Shown here: piece after piece, positions 20,536-34,911 of the stretch
Position numbering within the stretch: position 1 is the first letter of the stretch
Layout: each line of letters begins with the position of its first letter
NCBI GenBank assembly: GCA_031761405.1
Contig: JASEVX010000017.1
Coordinates: 6,683,668 to 6,747,667, forward strand
DNA length: 64,000 nucleotides
Direction: 5' to 3'
Source of the DNA: Serripes groenlandicus
Lineage: Eukaryota; Mollusca; Bivalvia; Cardiida; Cardiidae
Notes under the pieces: model-generated
Told to the model about the DNA's origin: nothing
Database searches by the model: none
Seen by the model: the letters and a program-made list of their open reading frames with translations, nothing else
Translations under genes and position numbers: made by a program

Positions 20536-21345
20536 ATGCTGTGCGTGGGTCAATTTGATTGAAATCAATTATGCTGTGCGTGCGGCAATTGGATTGGAAT
20601 CAGTTATGATGTGCGTGCGGCAATTGGATTGAAATCAGTTATGCTGTGCGTGTGGTAATTGGATTGAAAATCAGTTATGCTGTGCGTGCAGCAATTGGAT
20701 TGAAATCAGTTATGCTGTGCGTGTGGCAATTGGATTGAAACCAGTTATGCTGTGCGTGTGGCAATTGGATTGAAATCAGTTATGCTGTGTGTAAGGCAAT
20801 TGGATTGAAATCAGTTATGCTGTGCGTGTGGTAATTGGATTGAAATCAGTTATGCTGTGCATGTGGCAATTGGATTGAAAATCAGTTATGCTGTGCGTGC
20901 AGCAATTGGATTGAAATCAGTTATGCTGTGCGTGCGGCAATTGGATTGAAATCAGTTATGCTGTGTGTATGGCAATTGGATTGAAATCAGTTATGCTGTG
21001 CGTGTGGTAATTGGATTGAAATCAGTTATGCTGTGCGTGTGGCAATTGGATTGAAAATCAGTTATGCTGTGCGTGCAGCAATTGGATTGAAATCAGTTAT
21101 GCTGTGCGTGCGGCAATTGGATTGAAATCAGTTATGCTGTGCGTGTGGCAATTGGATTGAAATCATTTATGCTGTGCATGCGACAATTGGATTGAAATAA
21201 GTTATGCTGTGCGTACGGCAATTGGATTGAAATCAGTTATGCTGTGCGTGTGGCAATTGGATTGAAATCAGTTATGCTGTGCGTGTGGCAATTGGATTTA
21301 AATCAGTTATGCTGTGTGGTGGCAATTGGATTGAAATCTGTTATG
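20536..21345 (+). repeat. 35-bp satellite, about 23 units
   Basis: Head-to-tail units CAGTTATGCTGTGCGTGTGG plus CAATTGGATTGAAAT, 35 bases apart, differing mainly at the GTGTGG/GTGCGG/GTGCAG position. A higher-order pattern of variant units recurs about every 175-180 bp (for example the GAAAATCAG units at 20667, 20877 and 21054). No spacers, so not a CRISPR. It abuts the inverted-repeat element at 21349. Confidence 0.92.
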
Positions 21346-21348
21346 CTG

Positions 21349-21843
21349 CTCTTACACAGTCCCGAATACTCTTGCGATTATGAAAATATTACATTCGGCA
21401 AAAAGAGAGAAGAATGGACAATAAAAATAATGAAAATTTGAAGCCTTACGAATGGTTGCGAATTACTGCTGATCACTGCGAATCTATTATAAGAATGTCT
21501 TATGAATGAAGCGATTGCTCTTGCGACTGCGTCTCTTCGTCACTTGCTCTCCCGTTATACACATCGAGTCAAGTAAATCATGTCAAGAGGAAGGACAAGA
21601 TCTAACGAATGCCTTGCGAACGCTACAAATACATTGCGATGATTATGAATGGCTTACGAATACGAAAAAGTAAAGAATATGCGTTGCTTGCGAATTTTAG
21701 GAGCATGTTGCTAATATTCGCAACAATAAGCGAGTGGTTAATAACATTTACGAATGTCCTGCGACCATATCCCCATCATTACGATTAATTTGCGAGTGCT
21801 GCTCGCAAGGGCAATCATAAGGAATTCGGGACTGTGTGAGAGC
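21349..21843. mobile_element. Inverted-repeat element (~495 bp)
   Basis: GCTCTTACACAGTCCCGAAT at the left is matched by the complement of ATTCGGGACTGTGTGAGAGC at the right, and similarity continues inward (GCGATTATG / CAATCATAA). The interior is rich in GCGAAT and GCGATT words and has no long frame. It looks like a non-autonomous DNA transposon; I do not recognise the superfamily. Confidence 0.7.
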
Positions 21844-22225
21844 GGCATTACCATGGTAACTGATAATAGTGGCTCAAAAGATTAGATGGGTCTCGTAACT
21901 CTCTTTAGTACGTATCTCCCATTGACAACACATCGGCAGTTGTCGACTGTTAAAATATCTAGGTAAAACAATAAGACATCTCTTACAATGAAAGTTTTGT
22001 TCGTTAAAAGAGATGGAAACATAGTGAAAAATGGATGAATTGCTGATTATGCGCAATTTTTTATTTTGTGATAACGTTTTCAAAAGTCTGCTTGCTACAG
22101 TAGACGCGTCTGCATTCTGCATGTAGTAAAGTGCTAGATGGCTAGGTGAAATAATTATTGTTGTCTCGTCAATTTCAAGACGTAGCACACTACCCAGCCC
22201 CCTCCTCCAATCGGATCTTTGCTGC

Positions 22226-22411
22226 CCTTCCCCTCATTCGACAATTCTGCAGCAGACGACTTTTAACGTATTTTGTCAAAACATAGAAAATCTTCATAAT
22301 TGAATGGATAACCTATGACGTTTTGTGCAATTTCTTCTTTTGTCACTATGTTTTCAAAAAGCCGTCTGCTGCAGAGGCGTCAGAAAGCGTTTATATGAGG
22401 GAAAGGGTTAA
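22226..22411 (-). mobile_element. TTAA MITE with central deletion
   Basis: Typical ends, but the sequence jumps from GATAACCTATGAC to GTTTTGTGCAATTTC. The left arm of the central hairpin is therefore removed and only the right arm remains. Confidence 0.7.
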
Positions 22412-22473
22412 ACTCTTTTAAACACGTTGTAGAAGTGCATGACGGGATTCAAATGTTCCTTACTGTTTGGTGA

Positions 22474-22690
22474 TTTACGCCTCAGTTATATCACGGCGTT
22501 ATAGCGTTGGTAATTTAACAATACTACAGGTCCAGATGTCCTGACACTAGCACGTCATTCGTAAGTATAACGCCTCACTCCTGAGCGCAAAGGAGGGCAG
22601 CGATTACTACCATTTTAAAGTATTCGATATGACCATGCCTTGGATCGAACCCTCACCCGATGTTTCACGGTGTACAGTTTCTTACTGGGT
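22474..22690 (-). mobile_element. SINE, second family, partial
   Basis: Same body as at 5808 (CAGTTATATCACGGCGTT, CCTGACACTAGC, GGAGGGCAGC). The tRNA head on the right is eroded; box B is still visible as TTGGATCGAACCC on the plus strand. Confidence 0.6.
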
Positions 22691-23072
22691 GGTGAATACG
22701 GCATTATATAATGATTAAAAAGAGTGGCATACGAGAATCGATTGGCTTATTTTCTGATATATGCGGTATTCGAGTCACATATAAATATGTATGGTATCAT
22801 TGTGACTTCTCTGGTTTGGCCATCATTAACATTTCGTGTGCATTATATGCATACCGTCAGCTTATGTTTACTGCATTTTAAACGATTAATGTGCAAAATT
22901 GTTCCTGGTTATAACATAAATAACACTAGGTAGATATAAATGCCTTGGATAAATTTTGACAAAAAAAATGCTCGATAATATATATGTTGGTGGGAGGATA
23001 CAACGCAGAGACAGAGCCCCAGTCTCGCGATCCAAAGTTTCCGTGAGAGCGGGGTCAAGATGTGAGATCTAC

Positions 23073-23091
23073 ACCCCCCCCCCCCCCCCCC

Positions 23092-23131
<40 letters not shown>

Positions 23132-23142
23132 ACACACACACA
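23073..23142. repeat. Poly-C tract followed by (CA)n
   Basis: A run of about 57 C interrupted once by AA, then CACACACACACA. Length is unreliable in any assembly. Confidence 0.9.
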
Positions 23143-23465
23143 AACTCGGTGCTAGTACTCGTTGTGGGTCCAGGAAGCAGATAATCGAGATGAGATCATA
23201 GAGAGTTGCAAGAACTTGCTTCACGATCTTTGTAAATAGATATGATTAACTCTTTCATTGCCGAATTTCACAAGGTCGACTCTTCCATGTTGAAAGTTGA
23301 ACCACTCCATTTTTTATCCAACAGGAAATTTGGTAAAATTTAATGCCCTAGTGGCAAACAGTGCACACTTCAGGAAAGACAACTCGTTACTGTCTCTCGT
23401 GAATCTGAATTGTTTGCAAAAGCGTTTAATTGCCTTTGGTAGCGAAAGAGTGAACCATTTACCAC

Positions 23466-24815
23466 CTGCAGACAACTTTTGCCGTACCTGTGCCAGACAC
23501 ATTTTGCCGTACCTGTGGCAGACATATTTTGCCGTACCTGTGCCAGACACATTTTGCCGTACCTGTGGCAGACATATTTTGCCGTATCTGTGCCAGACAC
23601 ATTTTGCCGTATCTGTGGCAGACACATTTTGCCGTATCTGTGGCAGACATATTCTGCCGTATCTATGGCAGACACATTTTGCCGAATATGTGCCAGACAC
23701 ATTTTGCCGTATCTGTGGCAGACACATGTTGCCGCATCTGTGGCAGACACATTTTGCCGTATTTGTGGCAGACACATTTTGCCGCATTTGTGGCAAACAC
23801 ATGTTGCCGCATCTGTGGCAGACACATTTTGCCGTATTTGTGGCAGACGCATTTTGCCGTATCTGTGGCAGACACATGTTGTCGTATCTGTTGCAGACAC
23901 ATTTTGCCGTATCTGTGGTAGACACATTTTGCCGCATTTGTGGCAGACACATGTTGCCGTATCTGTTGCAGACACATTTTGCTGTATCTGTTGTAGACAC
24001 ATTTTGCCGCATCTGTGGCAGACATATTTTTCCGTATCTGTGGCAGACATATTTTGCCGTATCTGCTGTGGCAGACATATGTTGCCGTATCTGCTGTGGC
24101 AGACATATTTTGCCGTATCTGCTGTGGCAGACATATTTTTCCGTATCTGTGGCAGACATATTTTTCCGTATCTGTGGCAGACATATTTTTCCGTATCTGT
24201 GGCAGACGCATTTTGCCGTATCTGTGGCAGACACATTTTGCCGTATTTGTGGCAGACACATGTTGCCGCATCTGTGGAAGACACATTTTGCCGTATTTGT
24301 GGCAGACGCATTTTGCCGTATCTGTGGCAGACACATGTTGCCGTATCTGTTGCAGACACAATTTGCCGTATCTGTGGCAGACACATGTTGCCGCATCTGT
24401 GCAGACGCATTTGTGGCAGACACATGTTGCCGTATCTGTTGCAGACACATTTTTCTGTATCTGTTGTAGACACATTTTTCCGCATCTGTGGCAGACACAT
24501 TTTGCCGTATCTGTGGCAGACGCATTTTGCCGTATCTGTGGCAGACACATTTTGCCGTATCTGTTGCAGACACATTTTGCTGTATCTGTGGCAGACATAT
24601 TTTTCCGTATCTGTGGCAGACACATTTTGCCGTATCTGTGGAGGACGCATTTTGCCGTATCTGTGGCAGATATATATTCTGCCGTATCTGTGGCAGACAT
24701 ATTTTGTCGTATCTGTGGCAGACATATTTTGCCGTATCTGTGGCAGACATATTTTGCCGTATCTGTGGCAGACGCATTTTGCCGTATCTGTGGCAGACAT
24801 ATTTTGCCGCGTCTG
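23466..24815 (+). repeat. 25-bp minisatellite, about 54 units, within a TTAA MITE
   Basis: Units CAGACACATTTTGCCGTATC+TGTGG repeat every 25 bases, with variants such as CAGACATATTTT. As 25 is not a multiple of three and stop words are absent from the unit, several frames on both strands stay open for over 1 kb. The flanks are MITE-like: ACCACCTGCAGACAACTTTT on the left, and GACGACTTTTGAAATAATTG then ATAGCACTTTCTC on the right. Confidence 0.9.
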
Positions 24816-25203
24816 TGGTGACGACTTTTGAAATAATTGTAACAAAATCAGAACTTGTTCATAAATAGCACTTTCTCATATGGCAACAACTTTTTCAAGT
24901 ATGATTCAATATTTGTACTTTGATTCAATAGTTGTACTTTAAATCATATAGTTTTTCAAGTCTAATTCAATATTTGTAATTTGGTTCAGATAGTTTTTCA
25001 AGATATTCCAAGTCGGCTGCATATTTGTTGTGTGAAGGTTTTACACCAACTTATTCTACAATAACATTTTAAGATGCTCACATATAAATATGAGGCGGGA
25101 GAAAGACTTATTTAACCTTTCTCTTTGTATCTTACTATGCTTTTTTGTAATTTATTGCAACTAACTTTGATGAACGAAATAATGGACCTACTGGTATTTA
25201 TAT

Positions 25204-25424
25204 AGACCTCATATAGTCGCTTTCTGACGCCTCTGCAGCAGACGGCTTTTTGAAAACGTAGTGACAAAAGAAGAAATTGCACAAAACGTGCAATTTCTCC
25301 TTTTGCCACAATGTTTTCCACTTTTTGTCATAAGTTATCCATTCAATTATGGAGACTTTCTATGTGTTGACAAAATACGTTCAAAGTCGTCTGCTGCAGA
25401 ATTGTCGTATGAGGGATGGGTTAA
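25204..25424 (+). mobile_element. TTAA MITE, left end lost
   Basis: Starts at ACCTCATATAGTCGCTTTCT and ends GAGGGATGGGTTAA; central stem TTGCAC-AAAAC-GTGCAA. Confidence 0.75.
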
Positions 25425-25959
25425 TGTTTGCATTCAGACATAAATAGAGCAAGGCGAGTCGCGTTCTGCATTGAAATGGTTAATGTTCAGATATCTGTAC
25501 AGACACATCCGAGGCTTTTTGACAGTTCACATCAAATGAGCAGACGGTTGCCTGCAAAACGGTTGTAACTTACCAATATGTAAGAGTCTATATGAGACCA
25601 TTTTGTTTATAATAAAATTCATTGGGCATGTATCAACTCAAATTAGATTGTAGCTGTATGTCAAATGGTTGATGATGTATAGCACGCACGCTGTGTTAAC
25701 CCCTTACTCACAAACATATACAATGTAATGCTTTTGCAGCAGCCGACTATTTAAAACATCGCAGAAATAAAGGGAAATAACTCATCATTTGTATTGCCTC
25801 TTTTTGTCTGAAGGTTTCCAAGTCTATTTAAAAAATAAATCCTTTCATGTTAAAAGATTTTCCGTATTTTTGCCGAGTTGGTTTAAAAGTCGTCTTCTTC
25901 AGAATTGTTGTTATGCGGTAAAGTTAAGTTTCATTAGATATCACTCGCTTGAACAAAGT

Positions 25960-25985
25960 TATGACGTGAACCGGTTGCTATAAAT
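25960..25985 (+). promoter_or_regulatory. Core promoter of the 99-aa secreted peptide gene
   Basis: A TATAAAT box at 25979-25985 is preceded by the TGACGT half-site ATGACGTGAAC at 25961. Transcription would start near 26010. The two peptide genes at 38 and 50 kb have the same pairing of TGACG-type motifs and a TATA box. Confidence 0.5.
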
Positions 25986-26009
25986 TCACTGACGGTTTTG
26001 TCTTCTCTC

Positions 26010-26088
26010 ACTGTCTGTTGAATTTGATCTGATTTCGTGACACGTTTGTGTAGGAGACAAAACGACGTTAATTCAGATTGCTTAAACG
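26010..26088 (+). other. Inferred non-coding exon 1 of the 99-aa peptide gene
   Basis: Runs from the predicted start about 28 bp below the TATA box to the donor TAAACG|GTAAGTCT. Its end resembles exon 1 of the 50-kb peptide gene (AAACG|GTAAGT). The left edge is an estimate. Confidence 0.5.
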
Positions 26089-26441
26089 GTAAGTCTTTTA
26101 GATAAGGTTTGATATCGCTTCATCAATGGTGTTGTGCCATCAAAACACCTCAAATTTATTAGTTAACCGCATCAATGTCCATTTACAAACAATTCTAAAG
26201 GAAATATGTTTCGGGTTGGACATTTCTATCAATGTCATTGTATCAACCAGCTTCAATTGCTAAATTAATATGTACTTACAAGCGAAATCTTGTTATTTGA
26301 ATTGTATTACCTGTAAACGTGCATTTTTGGTATTGCACGCACGCACTCTTATCTACATTCGGCTTTAATAAACCATTGTTTTTACAGAAAAATTAATTTG
26401 AAAGACGTGAAGTGTTATGCTCTCCATTACCCCTACCCGTT

Positions 26442-26671
26442 TTAACCCTTTCCCTCATATAGACGCTTTCTGACGCCTCTGCAGCAGACGACTTTTTGAA
26501 AACATAGTAACAAAAGAAGAAATTGCACAAAACGTGCAATTTCTCATTTTGTCACAATGTTTTCCACTTTTAGTCATAGGTTTTCCATTCAATTATAGAG
26601 ATTTTCCATTATTTGACAAAATATGTTCAAAGTCGTCTGCTGCAGAATTGTCGTATGAGGGAAATGGTTAA
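26442..26671 (+). mobile_element. TTAA MITE, full length (230 bp)
   Basis: TTAACCCTTTCCCTC to GAGGGAAATGGTTAA; stem TTGCAC-AAAAC-GTGCAA. Lies inside intron 1 of the 99-aa peptide gene. Confidence 0.82.
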
Positions 26672-26703
26672 GAAAAGAACTTAACACATCGCGTCAATAT
26701 TAA

Positions 26704-26870
26704 ATGAGCATTCCCACGAGAAAACCAACATTATGGCCTCTGCGTAATGTATCGACCCAGATCAGTCCGCGCAGAATGATCCGGGCCGACACATTCCGTC
26801 TCAGGGGGATAGAGGTGTAGACTGGAGTAATGATTCCTGAAACAGAAAATCCACAGGAGGCGAAAAACAT
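26704..26870. mobile_element. Fold-back element, family 2, one arm
   Basis: ATGAGCATTCCCACGAGAAAACC then TATCGACCCAGATCAG, ACATTCCGTCTCAGGGGGAT and GAAAATCCACAGGAGGCG. The second arm is missing. Confidence 0.6.
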
Positions 26871-27044
26871 TTCTTTTAAAGAAACATAAACAGATTTTGA
26901 GTCTATACGCCTTTCTTTCTTTTTCATTTATTTAAACCTCGTGACGCCTCTGCAGCAGACGACTATTGTAGACAACGTGACAATTGTAGAATTATACGTG
27001 TGCATAGCCTCAAAATACGTTATTAATATTTTCAGCAGACAGAC

Positions 27045-29470
<2,426 letters not shown>

Positions 29471-29585
29471 GCGATTTTAGCCGGACATGTCTTCAAAACA
29501 AAAAAGAACTGCATAATTTATTTCAGCTCAAGACAACGGGGAGCATTTACTTACGGACGGCACTTTGTGTGTTATGCAGACAACA

Positions 29586-29719
29586 TATTGAATAGAGTTG
29601 AAAACATTGTGGCAAAAGGATAAATTGCTCGTTATGAGTATTTTTTCCTTTTGCTCAAATGTTTTTAAACGTCGTCTGTAGCAGAGGCGTCAGAAAGCGT
29701 CTATATATGTGAAAGGGTT
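29586..29719 (-). mobile_element. TTAA MITE right part
   Basis: GAAAACATTGTGGCAAAAGG to ATGTGAAAGGGTTAA; stem TTGCTC-GTTAT-GAGTA with one broken pair. Confidence 0.6.
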
Positions 29720-29837
29720 AACATTTAACAAGTAGATAACTTTCATTTCAATATGATCTGCTCCTTAATGTCAGTATCTTTAGTAGACGATGCATTTAGC
29801 ATTGTGACTTATTACTACCATCACTTAAATGCTTTAT

Positions 29838-30062
29838 ATTATCCCTTTCCCTCATACGACAATTCTGCAGCAGACGACTTTGAACATATTTTGTCAAAAC
29901 ATAGAAAATCTCTTTAATTGAATGGACTATGACTAAAAGTAGAAAACATTGTGGCAAAAGGAGAAATTGCTCGTTTTGAGCAATTTCTTCTTTTGTCACT
30001 ATGTTTTCAAAAAGCCGTCTGCTGCAGAGGCGTCAGAAAGCGTCTATATGAGGGAAAGGGTT
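29838..30062 (-). mobile_element. TTAA MITE, near full length, both TTAA mutated
   Basis: TTATCCCTTTCCCTC to GAGGGAAAGGGTTCA; stem TTGCTC-GTTTT-GAGCAA. The flanking tetranucleotides are each one change from TTAA. Confidence 0.75.
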
Positions 30063-30189
30063 CACGATCATAATAATTGTGTATTCTATTATTTTTTTAT
30101 CAGATAATAAAATATTAAAATCGAATTAACATCTTCTTTATATGAAATTAGTGTCACATTCATTTATTTGTTTTGTGTTGTATGATGTT

Positions 30190-30425
30190 TTTACGCCTCT
30201 CTCAACACTTGTTCTGTTATATCACGACGTTTCCTGGATAATTTACCCGGACTACTGGTCCATTTTCCTGACACCAGCGAGTCAGTCGTAATGCTAACCC
30301 CAGGTACAGGAGGGAATGCCATTACTACCATTTCTAAAGTCTGGTATGATCCGGCAGGGGATCGAACCCGCGACTTCCACACCCGAGGAGGACGATCTTC
30401 TAATACACCACCGAGGCGGTCCAAA
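30190..30425 (-). mobile_element. SINE, second family
   Basis: Minus-strand head with box B GGGTTCGATCCCCTG; body includes CCTGACACCAGCGAGTCAGTCG and ends TTGAGAGAGGCGTAAAAAC. The short frame on the minus strand is accidental. Confidence 0.7.
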
Positions 30426-30626
30426 GGTTCATGTTGTGTCAACACATTCTCAAATACAAAACCAAGAAACGTGTGCGTCCAGACGAGCGCTTTGTTAAAC
30501 AGAACGACCCATGTATTAAACAGATCATGAGAGGCACCGTGTATCCGTGTCATGCGCGGGACAACCAGAGTGTCCGATGACCCCGACGGGACTCGGGTTG
30601 TCGGATCTCAACATAGTTTAATATGT

Positions 30627-31020
30627 GAGCCGTTCCACGAGAAAACCTAATGTAGATACATTTGTGACCAAATGTTAATGAACTATTAAAGAATTACATC
30701 AAAGAATGACAGTGCTAGAGCTATGACGGCGTTTGTAATGACATTTTAAAGTAACTGAAACCATTGGCATAGGTCAGTGAAACGCAAACCCATCCAACCT
30801 ATGTATAAAGTATGAAGGAATTTCGTCTAAAAATGAAAGTGCTAGAGCGATGACAGCGTTTTGTGCCAGACATGTTATCGTCACTTTGACCTTGACCTGT
30901 GTATTAAGAATGAATAAATTCTGTCCATAGATGAAAGTGCTACATCGTTGGTCAACGTCGTTTCGTACAGCGGTCATGGTGGAGTGCACTTGGGCAATGC
31001 ACATTTTCTAGCCTAGTACT
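30627..31020. repeat. Fold-back end plus degenerate dispersed repeat
   Basis: Starts with a solo GAGCCGTTCCACGAGAAAAC end of fold-back family 2. It continues with imperfect units marked by AAGTGCTAGAGCGATGACAG and TTTGACCTTGACCTG. No gene. Confidence 0.4.
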
Positions 31021-31264
31021 GGTTTGTTTACCCAGGGATCATGAATAATTAAATTTAATTGCGCGCTAAATGACCTTAGCTGTCGATGCGCCATAAAACA
31101 ATATACATTCATTCGTTTCGTACAGGCGCCGTATAATTAATGTGCCTTTTGACCTAGGTCGTTGAAATGCAAACTCATACAAGAGACCATGCTTGTCAAC
31201 ATATGTGTGAAGTTTCATAACAATTTGATAGGAAATGACGTAGCTAGAGCAATGGCATCATTGG

Positions 31265-31515
31265 GACACGTACGTACGGGAGCCTATCTATATATGTATA
31301 TAAAGATTAACTATCAAACTTCAGATTGCTCGTTGCGTTTGGTAAATCTAACTAGACATCTGCTCTAGTTGGAACTTTAAAACAAAAAATAAAAATAACT
31401 CGGGACACGAACGTACGGGAGGCTCTCTGTACATGTGCGTAAAGATTAACTATCATACGTCAGAGTGCTCGTTGTGTGTTTGGTAAATCTAACTAGACAT
31501 CTGGTATTGTTGGAA
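31265..31515 (+). repeat. Direct repeat, two copies of about 115 bp
   Basis: Words AAAGATTAACTATCA, GGTAAATCTAACTAGACATC and TTGGAACTTTAAAACA recur in order at 31303-31383 and 31441-31523. Confidence 0.6.
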
Positions 31516-31644
31516 CTTTAAAACAAAATAAAATATAACTTGTTAACATGTTGTAGCTTTGTGGTACTTTCAAACCAAATGTTCATGTTTACATAATTAT
31601 AACTTGATACATTTCATGAAAACTGTAGATTAAGGGACGGATCT

Positions 31645-32017
31645 GGTTAAAATATACCACCATAGTGGCCCGTGGTTAAAAAAAATACCACCATAGTGGC
31701 CCGTGGTTAAAATATACCACCATAGTGGCCCGTGGTTAAAATATACCAACATAGTGGCCCGTGGTTAAAATATACCAACATAGTGGCCCGTGGAAAAAAT
31801 ATACCAACATAGTGGCCCGTGGTTAAAATATACCAACATAGTGGCCCGTGGTTAAAATATACCAACATAGTGGCCCGTGGAAAAAAATATACCAACATAG
31901 TGGCCCGTGGTTAAAATATACCAACATAGTGGCCCGTGGAAAAAATATACCAACATAGTGGCCCGTGGTTAAAATATACCAACATAGTGGCCCATGGTTA
32001 AAATATACCACCATAAT
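31645..32017 (+). repeat. 29-bp minisatellite, about 12 units
   Basis: Units GGCCCGTGGTTAAAATATAC+CAACATAGT, alternating irregularly with a GTGGAAAAAATATACC variant. The outermost units on both sides carry CACCATAGT instead of CAACATAGT. Confidence 0.9.
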
Positions 32018-32019
32018 GG

Positions 32020-34330
32020 ACTAGAGATCAAGTACTGGTCCTTTCCAGGAAAAAGTGCCTCGCGTGTATCGGTGTTATGCACTGAGCACGTTTAAGAATC
32101 AACGGGTCTTTTCGGAAAGAGCTATGGTATCGCACCCGGACTCCCTTGTTGTATCTAACAATGTCACTTGAAAGTATTTGCACCTGTCAGATGAGTGTAC
32201 AAGATAACGTGTACACTATCAGATGGACCTATATAAGCTAAACAGGGTATGCTCAGTCAGAGCAATTGGTCTCTATAATTACATCGCATTACATAGTTTA
32301 CATATAACCTTTGAAGACAAACATATTCATTGTATTAAATGGATTCAAACTATTGTTAACTGAAAATACAATTTATGAAGAAAAATCAGTATCGAGACAT
32401 TTTACGTGAAAGTAACACACCATGTGGAATAATCAAGCGATTTTAAGGAAATGTATACGGTCTTTATCCTTTATTATTTACCACTGCGCCATAGAAAGCA
32501 ATGTATGACAAATGGAAGGATTGGCAATTTAAACGCAAATTATTCATAGCCGTAACGAAATGTTGTCACAACATGTTTCATAATTGCGACGTTAAAATCG
32601 TGTTTTATGAGTGCCTTTTTTTTTTACATCACTTGACTCATTATCAGTCATATATAGCCTGTCATGTTGTATTATATAAACAGATAGTGTAAGAGCACAC
32701 CGAAATGAATTATGTCTTTGTAAAATGAGCCGTGTTTTCGTACGAAAATCAACCATATGGTTGTTGCGATCAGTACAGACACACACCAACCATCGCATCC
32801 ACGAAATCATAAACTAGTCAAAGAGGTTTCAAGAAACATCTGACAGTGTACTGTAAGACCATATTACATAGATTTGCAGTCAGGTCTTTATCTACAATGT
32901 TCATGAAAACCGTACATGCATAATATTTATGTATTTTCTTCAGGCACGTTTCAATTGCTGCCATAAATTAGTTACGTTCTCAGACTCTAAGTAACGATTA
33001 GACGGGTTGACAGAAGACACATAAAATAATGTTTGCAATGACATAGCACAATTGTTAAAGAACTACATGTATGTCGAATAAACCACCGCGTTGGTGTTCA
33101 TTGTCTCTCTCTTTAGTTGCCGGGCAGCCGGCGACTAAATTTTTGAAAGCTTTTCAGAATTCACATGGAAGGAGAATTGTTTAAATACAGTTAGTTATGA
33201 TACATTTGAAAAGAAATTCGTGTTTCCAATGTTTTAAGTTTGTGCTTCATTAACCTCGTATTTCATTTTATCACATGACAATGCTTGTATCCGATGTAAT
33301 ATGCCCATTACGTATTTCTTTATATATATGACACGTGTAATATAACATGACCAAATCACTATTTGTGTATTTATCCGCGAATGTTTACAAAATGGCTGAG
33401 AACGTATATCCGGTAAACACAAACGTCACGATAGATGGACGAGGTAACAGGACCATTACCGGTCATAAAAATATAATTTTGTGTGATTAGTTAACAGTCT
33501 ATAGTATTATATGTTGGGACTACTATTAATAGCACATTTTTTTGAACTCGTTTAATAAAACTTTTTTATAAAATGATAACTCATGTCAGATCCTATATGT
33601 ATATCCTTGTCCTTGATTAGACATGCAGCAAACGTTAATGTTGAAGTACCATTACACTATCAGCATTAAATAAATGTCATTTTGTCTTTTGAGTAGTAGC
33701 TCCTCGTTACGCAAAGTTCTTTTCAAGTTCAAAGAAACGTCTTCATTTGTGTAGAGTTCAGAAAGTGTAAAATCTTTGATTTCAAAAATAGTTAAATGTA
33801 TGAACTCACTGTTTCTACTCTATAACTAGAGTCGATAGCAGGCTGCTCTCTGATTGGCTAATTAGTTTACACAAATAAGCCGTTTGTTAACAATATTTCT
33901 GATTCACAACAACGTCTTAAATCATTTTAATCAACGCAGAATATATTATTTACATGAAAGAAAATATATTTTGCTTTTTGTTCTCAACAATGCAATGTTG
34001 CTTGATTTCTTATTCATGTTCGATGATGAACGACCGTACCATTACGATGACACTTGCTCGTCACGTTTTAAATGGTGTATGATATATCAGGGACGTAATC
34101 TACGTTCCTGGATATATCGAGTATTTTTTTTAATGGTTTATATCTGTCATAATGACATGTTATTGACACTGAAAGCAGAAAGCAGGCTCCAGTCGTTAAT
34201 CAATCTTAACTACAGCTAAGAACTATCAATCCAAAAACGTTTAAATTTACTCAATATTATAAACGTGCATGCGTTGGTTTGACTTTAATGTCACAGAATG
34301 CTAAGATGTCTATATTGGAATTATCTTTCC
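32020..34330. other. No recognisable gene (2.3 kb)
   Basis: Apparently single-copy, AT-rich sequence. The best frame, 33884-34219 on the plus strand (111 aa), shows no motif and has unremarkable composition. A near-perfect hairpin, GATATATCAGGGACGTA / TACGTTCCTGGATATATC, lies at 34080-34118. Confidence 0.35.
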
Positions 34331-34373
34331 GAAATGCAGACATATTTATGCTTTGCAGCAGACGGATTTTTCT

Positions 34374-34473
34374 ACTACTAATAATACTATTACTACTACT
34401 ACTACTACTACTATTACTACTAATATCATTATTACTATAACTTCTACCACCACTAATACTACTATTACTACTA

Positions 34474-34533
<60 letters not shown>

Positions 34534-34747
34534 TTACTATTACTACTACTAATAATAGTAATAATAATAATACTATTACTACTACTACTACTATTACTAT
34601 TAATATCACTTTTACTATAACTTCAACCACCACCACCACCACTACTACTACTACTACTATTACTACTTCTACTACTATTACTACTATTACTACTTCTACT
34701 ACTACTACTACTACTTCTATTATTTTACTACAAATATTACTACTTCT
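34374..34747 (+). repeat. (ACT)n microsatellite with (TAA)/(ATT) interruptions
   Basis: About 370 bp of ACT triplets with ATT, ACC and AAT variants. It starts directly after a MITE-like CTTTGCAGCAGACGGATTTT. Confidence 0.92.
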
Positions 34748-34756
34748 AGTACTAAA

Positions 34757-34911
34757 ATAATAATAATGATAATAAGAATAAGAATGATGATGATGATAAT
34801 GATAATAACAATAATGATGATGATAATGATGATAATAATGATGATGATGAGGATGATGATGATGATATTAATGATGATAATAATGATGATGATGATGATA
34901 ATAAATCACAC
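34757..34911 (+). repeat. (GAT)n/(AAT)n microsatellite
   Basis: ATGATGATG triplets mixed with ATAATAATG, separated from the preceding ACT array by only about 10 bp. Confidence 0.9.

Noticed and set aside
20536..21345. CRISPR-like array of 35-bp repeats
   Set aside because: Units are contiguous with no spacers and the genome is eukaryotic; it is a satellite.
23297..24868. Open frames of 345-491 codons on both strands
   Set aside because: They all arise from the 25-bp tandem unit lacking stops; overlapping frames on both strands and no start context or splice logic.
33884..34219. 111-codon plus-strand ORF
   Set aside because: No motif, no codon or splice support, no polyadenylation signal; likely chance in AT-rich DNA.
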